A stretch of 12,819 nt of DNA, from contig CAMOZF010000018.1 of NCBI GenBank assembly GCA_946630765.1, positions 1 through 12,819 of the forward strand, given 5' to 3'. This stretch comes from an uncultured Lachnospiraceae bacterium. Its GTDB lineage: Bacteria; Bacillota_A; Clostridia; Lachnospirales; Lachnospiraceae. The translations under genes were made by a program, and so were the position numbers. Shown piece by piece: positions 1 through 7,007 of this stretch; within the stretch, counting starts at the first letter, position 1; every line of letters starts with the position of its first letter. Below the pieces are notes generated by a model, which was not told where the DNA came from, did not search any database, and saw nothing but the letters and a program-made list of their open reading frames with translations.

Positions 1-948
1 TCCCAGGTGCCGCTGAATGTCTACGAGGAAGACGAGTACGAGGATTACTTACGGGAAAACAACGAAGAAAGCAGCTCCGGCGTGAGCCTGAATATTCTGG
101 ATGATGCTTCGGAGGATGAGGACTTCTACAACCTGAAATCCTTCGACGAGATCACGCCGACGCCCGCGTCGGTGGAGAAGGCGGAGATCAGAAAGGAAAT
201 GGAACGACCGGTTTCGGAGGATGCCGGTTCCATTGCCGTATTCGGCAAGATCGCGCAGGCCCTCGGAAGAATGGCCGACGCGGTGGAACGCGGCGGATCG
301 GCGCCTGTCTACGCAAGAGCCTCTGTCGGAAACGCGGAGGTGACGGTGCCTGTCGGCGACGGCGACGAGCGGTCGGGCCTGTCGGAGGAAATCCGCAGAA
401 TCCGTGAGGAGATGAGCGAGAAGATCCAGCGCCTTGAGGAAGAAAACATGGCGCTTAGGTCCGCCCGCGAGTCGGAGCTCATGAGCGGCTACGAGGAAGA
501 AGAGGAAGACGTCGATTTCAGCGAGCTCGACAATGATGAGTTCGGCGAAGAGGAAGACGGCGATCTCGCTTCCCTGTTCGGCCTGAACGAGGACTACGGC
601 GAGGAAGAAGAGCCCGAGGACGAAGACTTCGATGAAGGCGAGGACTTTGACGAGGACGAAGATTACGACGAGGATGACGAGGACGAAGACTTCGACGAGG
701 ACGAAGACTTCGACGAGGATGAAGACTACGACGAAGACGAGGATGAAGACGACGAGGATGAAGACGAAGATGATGAAGACGATGACTTCATGTCCTCCTT
801 CTGCAGCTTTGCCGCAAATCTGATGAATATGTCTCCGTTCGAGAAGATGCGTGCGAACGGAAGAGAAACCGAAGAAATGACACTGGATGACCTGATTGCC
901 GAAGCAGAGGCCCAGCGGGAAAGAAGACGCCGCGAGCGCGTCGGATAA
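1..948 (+). CDS. Acidic, coiled-coil, low-complexity protein (5' end outside the window)
   Basis: Not recognised as a known family. The frame is open from base 1 to the TAA at 946-948. A GTG at 7 could be a start but has no room for a ribosome binding site in the window, so I treat the gene as truncated at the left edge. About 315 residues are visible, with no signal peptide or membrane segment, so the visible part looks cytosolic. The order is: an acidic N-terminal stretch; a helical segment around AVFGKIAQALGRMADAVE; a charged coiled-coil segment (EEIRRIREEMSEKIQRLEEE); an Asp/Glu tract with an aromatic residue every sixth position; and a short C-terminal helical part (FMSSFCSFAANLMNM) ending in a basic patch (QRERRRRERVG). 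The next gene starts 43 bases on with no terminator between, so the two are probably cotranscribed. The acidic tract with a hydrophobic, basic end would fit a binding partner or chaperone for a basic or unfolded client, but that is inference only. Confidence 0.8.
   Translation, partial: SQVPLNVYEEDEYEDYLRENNEESSSGVSLNILDDASEDEDFYNLKSFDEITPTPASVEKAEIRKEMERPVSEDAGSIAVFGKIAQALGRMADAVERGGSAPVYARASVGNAEVTVPVGDGDERSGLSEEIRRIREEMSEKIQRLEEENMALRSARESELMSGYEEEEEDVDFSELDNDEFGEEEDGDLASLFGLNEDYGEEEEPEDEDFDEGEDFDEDEDYDEDDEDEDFDEDEDFDEDEDYDEDEDEDDEDEDEDDEDDDFMSSFCSFAANLMNMSPFEKMRANGRETEEMTLDDLIAEAEAQRERRRRERVG
613..729 (+). repeat. 18-bp in-frame tandem repeat encoding Asp/Glu hexapeptides ending in Phe/Tyr
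   Basis: Six 18-bp units lie at 613-630, 631-648, 649-666, 676-693, 694-711 and 712-729, with a 9-bp partial unit at 667-675. The units at 676 and 694 are identical (gacgaggacgaagacttc). Encoded hexapeptides are PEDEDF, DEGEDF, DEDEDY, DEDEDF, DEDEDF and DEDEDY. A further aromatic-free Asp/Glu run continues to about 786. The reading frame is kept throughout, as expected for a coding minisatellite. Confidence 0.85.
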
Positions 949-975
949 GCGCCGGGACGAAGAAGTCATTCACTG

Positions 976-981
976 AAGGAG
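976..981 (+). promoter_or_regulatory. Ribosome binding site of the giant exported protein gene
   Basis: AAGGAG stands 7 bases before a TTG (989) and 10 bases before an ATG (992). Both are in frame and differ by one residue. I prefer the ATG because of codon preference, but the TTG has the more usual spacing. Confidence 0.65.
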
Positions 982-991
982 CAGAACATTG

Positions 992-3900
992 ATGAAGAAC
1001 AGGGACAGAATACAACTGAAAAGATTCTTCTCCAGAGATAGGATGCGGCAGACTGTGCGGCGTTTTGCCGTCATGCTCGTCATCGCCGCAATCCTGATCG
1101 GATATCTGCCGGCCATGTATGTCTGGGCCGCAGAAGACGGGGGCTCAGGCTCCTCATCTGAAAGCGTCAGTTGGAAGGCCTTCGGCACCGGAAACAGCGG
1201 AAAAGCGGTTACCGAGGGACAGACGGTCAGCCACCTGTATATGATGGAGATCAGTACCGGTATCGTCAATAATGACAAGCTGGACGAGAATATCCTTTTC
1301 TTTAATATCCACTACACAACAACCGACGGCAGGAAGGGTCAGAAGGTCATCGTGCCCGGCGAAGACGGAATCACGAACGGTATCGAAACGGCGGCGACGG
1401 TCGGTATGCGTACAGCGCGAGACAGGATGGTCACTGAGACCTTCGGTCTTATGAAGACCCCCAGCTTTATGACGCCGAAAGCACTGCAGTCTGTGAGCAC
1501 GGACCAGTATCTTTTCGAGATCCCGGATGATGAAATCGCGAGTCTGGACAAGTTCCAGATCTTCGGAACCAAAAACGACAACGGCAGCACCTGGCCCTGT
1601 CAGGCACTGCGCATCTATAAGGTCGACAAGCTTTACGGACTGGACAACTACGGATGGTACTCCAATACGCCCTATATCGATTTCGAAGGCGAAATGATCG
1701 GTGAATTCGGTATGGTGCCGGGCGGCGGAAACTTCAAATGGGACAATTCCGGCGGTATGCATAATGTCGAACCGGTGAAGGCCGGATCGACAGACAGGGG
1801 CGGTCTGGTGACGCTTGTAACCACATCTACAAAGGCGACCTATGAAGCCAACAGCGGCCGCAAAAGCAACGTCGGAACGAAGCATGTCTCACAGGCACAG
1901 GAAATGACCTCGATCCGCCTCGATCTGGCGGACCAGAACGGCGCGGGCTTCGAGTCCATGGCGATCAATTACGAAGCAGGCAGCAAGCCCAAAAACCGGG
2001 ACCTTTCCTTTGCGGAAGCGGCCACGCTGACGATTCGCTACACGGATCTCTATGACGCAGCGCGCGAAGTGAAGCTTCCGATGATGGCAAATGCCTTCGG
2101 CGCTGCGGCAGAGCTTCTCGGAGAAGATATTTCCGTTGCCGGCTATGCGCAGCAGGGTGACTCCATCATGGTGCCGGTGATGCTTCCGGACTTTAAGTCC
2201 CTGATCAGCACGAGTATTATGATCGGACACAGCGAAATGCTGGATGCGACGGGACTTAGTGAAGGCTCGAGTTCTCCGACTTTCATGACGCGCTGCGCGC
2301 TCAGCGAGTCGGATGACATCAGCTATCTCGGCGTCGCGGTCTATAACCCCGACGCGGTGATTAAAGCCGCCTTAAACGGCGCGACGATCGTCTACGATTA
2401 CCCGAAGGACGACGTCAACCCGGTTCGTTTCGGCGCCGCAACCTCGATCGACGGTACGAAGGTGCGTGCGCAGACGGAGACCTATTTCTATCTGCAGTCG
2501 CACAGTGACAATATGGTGCTGAAGCCGGTGGACCGCCAGGAGCGTTACCTTGTGACAGTCTATACGGATAATGTCATGAACGCCGGCACGACAAGCGACG
2601 TCAGCATCCGCTTCACCTACAACAATCTGAAGGACAAGGAAATCATTACAAATGAGATGCCGATCCGGGACTATGTCCGCCAGTTCTACGGCGAATGGCC
2701 CGGAAATGTCAGTGATTTTGCATATAACTACGGTCTTTCCCAGGGCGGAAAGGTCCAGTTTATGGTGCCGCTGACAAACGTCAAGCAGTTTACGCAGGTG
2801 GCGCTCAAGGTCAACGGCAACGATGAGTGGCAGACACGCGGTCTGACGATCCAGCTGGTCAAGAGCTACGACTACAGGGTTGCTTCCTGGGAAGAGACCA
2901 ACAGTACGGAAAAGGACGTTGCCAATCCCACACTGCCCAGATTTATGTCTCATGTCAAATACACCAGAAACGTCGTTGCCGGCAAGGTGATCTACGAATG
3001 CGGCGAGATCGCGAACAGCGGTATCCCGGATCCTTCAGATCCGGATCCTGCAACAGACGAAGACTGGCTGCCCGGCACGCTGATCCAGGAAGCGGATGAG
3101 TGGACCAGGATGGGCGGTACGGGCATGGACATCAGCAAGGAAGATGACGTCAACTGGCATGATTACATGAACTACATGACCTACGAGGATACGAAGAAGA
3201 ACTTCGGATTCACGAAGCCGCGTTACCTCTACACGGTCAACGTGTATGTCGCGGACAAGGTCAATTATCTGCAGGACGGCTTCGACGACGACTGCGGTTC
3301 GGAGAACCTGTTCTACTTCCAGCTGATCTTTGAAAACGGTGCCTCCGGCTGCACGCTGGCCAACCAGCAGATCGTCGGCGATGCTTTCCGTACAGGATCA
3401 CATACTTCATTCCAGATCCCGATGAGCATCGATTACGGAGATCTGACGGCGATTCAGGTCATTCCTGACGATCAGGACAGCAACAGCCATATCTATGACA
3501 AGATGAAGATCGACCATATCACGGTTACGCTCGAGAGCAGCTCTTCGAAGGTTCCGACCTGGAACTTCATGGGCTCTGACGAGGACGGCCTCGGCTGGGT
3601 CGGCATCGAGTACCGTGACGAGGGAGAAGGCGGCGCATTCCGTCCGTCCGAGGGACGTTCGGTTTCGGAGATTGCGACGAACTATCAGGTGACCTCGCGC
3701 TCCTACAGCGCGAAGCTTCTTGTCAGCATTACAACGGGCCCCTATTCAAAGGAAGTCCATTACGATGATAATCTGAATCCGTACTATGTGGAAGTTCCGC
3801 AGCTGGTCGGCGGTGTGACGGCCAAGCTTAATTTCCTCACGGATAAAGGAAATGCAGACAGTACAGAGTCTGTGGATATCATACAGTTGATGAATCAGTA

Positions 3901-6799
3901 TACCGGCAGAAACGGAACAAAGGTGCGAACGTACCTGGACAACAATGTATCGGTGACGGAAGACGTCAATTACTACGTCAGTGATCCGGCATATCAGTTC
4001 CGTGCCGGAAAGACGGACAACTTCATTGTTACCGTCAGTGACATTTCCGAGATCCTCGGAATGGATCTGTTGGTTTACAGCAGTGTCGTCACAAAGTGGA
4101 ATATCAGTGATGTTTCGGTCTATCTTGTACAGAGTGAGGGACAGCGCTATCTGGATGCGAACGGCGTCTATTCGATCCGCTACCCGAAGGGCGAGGATAA
4201 GGAGCTGAAGAAGATCGCAAACTGGAACCGTAACGGCGAGGCGCTGATCAAGGATCTCCAGATCTACCGGACGCTTGATCAGAATTCGATCGCGGATATC
4301 AAGATCCAGTTTGAAGATGGCTCGATCGAGCTGGATGACGAGGAGACTCAGGCAATCTCCAGAGAGCCTGCCTCCAAGAATGACACCGTCAACCTCTATA
4401 TCTATCCGGGCGAAGACGGCGACGATCCTTCCACCTATTATCTGCATGCGGCGATCCGCTATATCGACGCGGTGAATAAGTCGGTGCAGCAGGTATCGGC
4501 GGAGCAGCTCTACAGAACCTACGACGAAAACGGAAGAGTGGTATTCTACGCGCTCGGCATTAACGTGCCGAACCTGCAGGAAATCCAGGCCGTGGACGTC
4601 AGTACGAACAGTAAGACACGGCTTAGGGCGCCGATAGACGGCGGACTTCTGCAGCGTGTCAGATCCGGTATCCTGATTGAGTCTTATGAACTCGGCGGTG
4701 CGGCAAATGCGGACAATAAGAATACAACGCTGGCGCTGCGCTCCGGAACCGGCAGTTCTACGATGCAGCGTGTACTGATGCAGGTCAGCGACTCTGTTAC
4801 AAGACAGGTGCTGACAGCGGGTCAGACAGACCTCGCGCTTGCGGTGTACTTCCGTACCTCGGATGTTACCGAGCAGGAGCTGAGATCGAAGTACATTTAT
4901 CTGACGGATATGGGCTATACGGAGATCAACCCCGGCCAGATCCTGGAGTTCAACTTCGATGTCGGCAATATCGAGGAGATCACCGGACTGAACGTCGTCA
5001 CGATGGGCAAACTGGATATGGCGGTCGAAAACGCCTATATCGCGACCCAGGACGGCGACGGCAAGGTGCAGCATGTCTACAGTATTGAGAACGGATTCCA
5101 GCCCGGCAGAACGCCGACAAGAGTCTATACCTATGGCGATGTGAACCTGCTGCAGCTGAATCTGAAGACCGCGATGGACGAGCTTTCGCTCGCGAGCGGA
5201 ACCAATACGCCGATCCGGATGACCGTCGGCTACTATGACCAGTACGGCGCGTTCCAGACCAAACCGTACAATGATATCAGAAATTATGTTGAAACCGTAC
5301 TCACGGGCCGTGAAGGTGCGAAGCTGTTCGAAGCCGGTTCTACCGAGCTTCTGAGACTACTGATCCCGGGACTTCGTGAAGTACGCTGGATTGAACTCGA
5401 ACCGTACAGTGAAACAACCGGCGAGACCTTGGCTTCGTGGAAGCTCGAAAGTGCATCCGCGCAGATCGGACTGGACGGAAGGACGGTATCGAGAACGGTC
5501 GGAAAACGGATTGTCCAGAATTCGCCGGAGACCATTTTCCTTGCGGATCTGTACATTACCGGTGAGGTCACGCTGGATACCGGAACACCGGAGGTGATTG
5601 TCAAGGATTCCGAAGGCAAGGTCATCAAGGGTGCCGGCAACACAGTTTCTCAGGAACAGGAAGGCACGCTGACGATTAATTCGGGCGAGACAGTGACTGT
5701 TGACGTGAGAACCTACGGTACCGATGACGGATTTGAAGCGAAGCTCTATCTCGTGGATGCCGTAACCGGCGTGGAAGAGCCTGTGGATGCGGCGAAGCCG
5801 ACACACAGCTATACCGATCAGCAGCTCACGCAGATGCTGCAGAGCGCACTGGTATCGGCAAGCTCCGGCGCGACGAGCGCTGAGGAGGTCGAGGCTGCGA
5901 AGGCACTGATCACCAGACTTCAGGATATGCAGTCTTCGAACGGAAGCTACACTGTAAGTGAGGATGACGTCGTATTCAGACCGTCCAAGAACTACAAGAC
6001 GGATAAGATGAACTACCGGATCCGCGTCAGCGCGGTAGAGAATCCGGATGCGGCATTTGAAGTGAATGTGATCGTGCGGCCGGTAGAGGAAAGCGTCGAT
6101 ATCGAGAAGGTAATCGATGACTGGAGCGACACCAGAACTGTTGCGACCATGAATGTCATGGATGCTTCGGGCGCGGTTGTCGAGAATAACGCGGTCATCA
6201 GGAATGCCGAAGAGCGCGGCGTGCTTCTCAGCTCCGGCGGAAGCGTAACAATTACGACGACAGAATCGGTGAATGCCGTATTCACCAATTATGATGCGGC
6301 GACCGGAACCGCGGGCGCTGCCGGAGACGTGAAGGAATTCGGTCTCTATAACTACACGGCTGACCAGCTTCAGCAGTATCTGGCGCAGGCGCAGACCGTC
6401 CTTGCGGACACCACTGCAACAGCCGATGAACTGACCGCGGCATCCGCGGTACAGAACGCGGTGAACCTGCTGCAGTCTTCCTACGGTGCGCACTACACGA
6501 TGCCGGAGGGCGGCGAATTCAACGCACCGAGAAACTTCACCGGACAGAATGTCAGCTACCGCTTCGTCTTCACATCGGAGGCGACCGGAAAGGAGCTCTG
6601 CAAGGTGATTGTCACCGTACAGTCCGAGGCGGATCCGCTTTCGACGGCCCTGAGCGACCTCCAGGCCGCGCAGGCAGCAAGGAAAGCGGCAGAAGAGGCG
6701 GCGGCTGAAGAAGCGGCAAAACAGCAGCAGAATCAGGATACAGGTGGAGGAGATACTACAGGCGATTCCGGAGATGACACATCGGGCGGTGGATCCTGA
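992..6799 (+). CDS. Giant Sec-exported modular beta-sandwich protein (about 1935 residues)
   Basis: No known name fits. An in-frame TTG at 989 is the alternative start. Residues 1-46 look like a long signal peptide: a basic n-region with many Arg/Lys, a hydrophobic core (AVMLVIAAILIGYLP) and a V-W-A cleavage site near 46. Residues about 80-1494 hold eight divergent copies of one beta-rich module, starting near 80, 306, 517, 744, 905, 1130, 1259 and 1385. Residues about 1531-1882 are a tandem pair of a second module, each with a helical insert (YTDQQLTQML / YTADQLQQYL). The end is an Ala/Glu helix (about 1883-1915) and a Gly/Thr/Asp/Ser tail. There is no LPXTG motif, C-terminal membrane segment or S-layer-type repeat, so anchoring is unexplained. 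A Pro/Asp linker (PDPSDPDP) lies near residue 680. The module pattern resembles PLAT/LH2 lipoxygenase-type beta sandwiches, but that is by eye. Its place before a membrane protein and a coupling ATPase suggests a surface or extracellular component or client of that machine. Confidence 0.88.
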   Translation: MKNRDRIQLKRFFSRDRMRQTVRRFAVMLVIAAILIGYLPAMYVWAAEDGGSGSSSESVSWKAFGTGNSGKAVTEGQTVSHLYMMEISTGIVNNDKLDENILFFNIHYTTTDGRKGQKVIVPGEDGITNGIETAATVGMRTARDRMVTETFGLMKTPSFMTPKALQSVSTDQYLFEIPDDEIASLDKFQIFGTKNDNGSTWPCQALRIYKVDKLYGLDNYGWYSNTPYIDFEGEMIGEFGMVPGGGNFKWDNSGGMHNVEPVKAGSTDRGGLVTLVTTSTKATYEANSGRKSNVGTKHVSQAQEMTSIRLDLADQNGAGFESMAINYEAGSKPKNRDLSFAEAATLTIRYTDLYDAAREVKLPMMANAFGAAAELLGEDISVAGYAQQGDSIMVPVMLPDFKSLISTSIMIGHSEMLDATGLSEGSSSPTFMTRCALSESDDISYLGVAVYNPDAVIKAALNGATIVYDYPKDDVNPVRFGAATSIDGTKVRAQTETYFYLQSHSDNMVLKPVDRQERYLVTVYTDNVMNAGTTSDVSIRFTYNNLKDKEIITNEMPIRDYVRQFYGEWPGNVSDFAYNYGLSQGGKVQFMVPLTNVKQFTQVALKVNGNDEWQTRGLTIQLVKSYDYRVASWEETNSTEKDVANPTLPRFMSHVKYTRNVVAGKVIYECGEIANSGIPDPSDPDPATDEDWLPGTLIQEADEWTRMGGTGMDISKEDDVNWHDYMNYMTYEDTKKNFGFTKPRYLYTVNVYVADKVNYLQDGFDDDCGSENLFYFQLIFENGASGCTLANQQIVGDAFRTGSHTSFQIPMSIDYGDLTAIQVIPDDQDSNSHIYDKMKIDHITVTLESSSSKVPTWNFMGSDEDGLGWVGIEYRDEGEGGAFRPSEGRSVSEIATNYQVTSRSYSAKLLVSITTGPYSKEVHYDDNLNPYYVEVPQLVGGVTAKLNFLTDKGNADSTESVDIIQLMNQYTGRNGTKVRTYLDNNVSVTEDVNYYVSDPAYQFRAGKTDNFIVTVSDISEILGMDLLVYSSVVTKWNISDVSVYLVQSEGQRYLDANGVYSIRYPKGEDKELKKIANWNRNGEALIKDLQIYRTLDQNSIADIKIQFEDGSIELDDEETQAISREPASKNDTVNLYIYPGEDGDDPSTYYLHAAIRYIDAVNKSVQQVSAEQLYRTYDENGRVVFYALGINVPNLQEIQAVDVSTNSKTRLRAPIDGGLLQRVRSGILIESYELGGAANADNKNTTLALRSGTGSSTMQRVLMQVSDSVTRQVLTAGQTDLALAVYFRTSDVTEQELRSKYIYLTDMGYTEINPGQILEFNFDVGNIEEITGLNVVTMGKLDMAVENAYIATQDGDGKVQHVYSIENGFQPGRTPTRVYTYGDVNLLQLNLKTAMDELSLASGTNTPIRMTVGYYDQYGAFQTKPYNDIRNYVETVLTGREGAKLFEAGSTELLRLLIPGLREVRWIELEPYSETTGETLASWKLESASAQIGLDGRTVSRTVGKRIVQNSPETIFLADLYITGEVTLDTGTPEVIVKDSEGKVIKGAGNTVSQEQEGTLTINSGETVTVDVRTYGTDDGFEAKLYLVDAVTGVEEPVDAAKPTHSYTDQQLTQMLQSALVSASSGATSAEEVEAAKALITRLQDMQSSNGSYTVSEDDVVFRPSKNYKTDKMNYRIRVSAVENPDAAFEVNVIVRPVEESVDIEKVIDDWSDTRTVATMNVMDASGAVVENNAVIRNAEERGVLLSSGGSVTITTTESVNAVFTNYDAATGTAGAAGDVKEFGLYNYTADQLQQYLAQAQTVLADTTATADELTAASAVQNAVNLLQSSYGAHYTMPEGGEFNAPRNFTGQNVSYRFVFTSEATGKELCKVIVTVQSEADPLSTALSDLQAAQAARKAAEEAAAEEAAKQQQNQDTGGGDTTGDSGDDTSGGGS
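1229..5473 (+). repeat. Eight divergent copies of a PLAT-like beta module in the giant protein
   Basis: Each copy begins with an outer strand and a small-residue turn leading to an aromatic-rich strand, as in YLVTVYTDNVMNAGTTSDV (copy 3) and LNLKTAMDELSLASGTNTP (copy 8). It ends with a strand, an acidic turn, a hydrophobic strand and a Trp-containing strand, as in YLFEIPDDEIASLDKFQIFG (copy 1), TSFQIPMSIDYGDLTAIQV (copy 4), DNFIVTVSDISEILGMDLLV (copy 5) and LEFNFDVGNIEEITGLNVV (copy 7). Approximate residue spans are 80-211, 306-455, 517-630, 744-852, 905-1050, 1130-1235, 1259-1357 and 1385-1494. DNA-level identity is low, so the duplication is old. Boundaries are hand-drawn, and copy 2 and copy 6 are the weakest. 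Confidence 0.55.
5582..6637 (+). repeat. C-terminal tandem duplication in the giant protein
   Basis: Residues about 1531-1702 and 1719-1882 align by eye. Matching landmarks are VIVKDSEGKVI with MNVMDASGAVV, LTINSGETVTV with LLSSGGSVTI, LVDAVTG with NYDAATG, YTDQQLTQMLQSA with YTADQLQQYLAQA, SSNGSYTVSEDDVVFRP with SSYGAHYTMPEGGEFNAP, and MNYRIRVSA with VSYRFVFTS. Each copy is beta-rich with an inserted helical hairpin of about 45 residues. No function is recognised. Confidence 0.75.
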
Positions 6800-7007
6800 C
6801 AACTGTTGAACGGTTCAGCATCCAAGACACAAAACAACATATTCCGGACGGCGCTTATTCGGGAGGCCGGAGAAGCTTCCAGGGCTTCCCGAATAAGGAC
6901 CGCCGGAGCGAAAAAACCGATGGAGACGGTATCCTCTGAAATTCACGGGGAAGCCGCCTCCTAAAGGTGCATCTATACGGTACGCAATGTTCTGAAGGAG
7001 AAAAACG
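6800..7007 (+). other. 208-bp intergenic spacer, largest gap in the window
   Basis: It holds a long hairpin (6844-6906) and, just before the next gene, an AAGGAG site (6995-7000) 7 bases from its ATG. I find no convincing -35/-10 pair, no T-tract terminator and no small gene with a ribosome binding site. Confidence 0.6.
6844..6906. other. Long near-perfect inverted repeat / RNA hairpin without a T-tract
   Basis: The inner stem pairs 6854-6868 with 6883-6897 (CTTATTCGGGAGGCC with GGGCTTCCCGAATAAG, allowing one G-T pair), which is 15 bp. An outer stem pairs CCGGaCGG (6844-6851, one bulged A) with CCGCCGG (6900-6906), separated by a 2x2 internal loop. The apex adds GGA (6869-6871) with TCC (6878-6880). 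What follows on the + strand is an A-run (6911-6916), not a T-run. The - strand side also lacks a T-tract, so this is not a standard intrinsic terminator. It may stabilise or process mRNA, or partly uncouple expression of the flanking genes. It could also be a relic of a small inverted-repeat element. Confidence 0.7.

Noticed and set aside
49..969. Long open frame on the - strand opposite the acidic protein
   Set aside because: It is the mirror of the GA-rich repeat (Val/Phe/Leu-rich low complexity), has no ribosome binding site and sits fully opposite a better-supported gene.
1022..1129. Twin-arginine export signal in the giant protein (RR before the hydrophobic core)
   Set aside because: The sequence VRRFAVML lacks the rest of the Tat consensus, and the core is strongly hydrophobic as in Sec signals.
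3026..3044. Perfect CCGGATC/GATCCGG inverted repeat
   Set aside because: It falls in the codons of a Pro-Asp-rich linker in the giant protein, where repeated codons explain it.
3746..5074. Long - strand open frame within the giant gene (similar ones at 5357-6802, 8678-10267)
   Set aside because: These are codon-bias shadows with no start signals and no recognisable domains.
6844..6916. Intrinsic terminator after the giant gene
   Set aside because: The stem is strong but is followed by an A-run on the + strand, and the - strand exit also lacks a T-tract.
6922..6961. Second hairpin (GGAGACGG with CCGCCTCC)
   Set aside because: Seven of eight pairs with a 24-base loop is weak and within chance for this composition.
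6974..6979. Possible -10 box (TATACG) before the membrane protein gene
   Set aside because: No -35-like sequence is found at a suitable distance, and no extended -10 is present.
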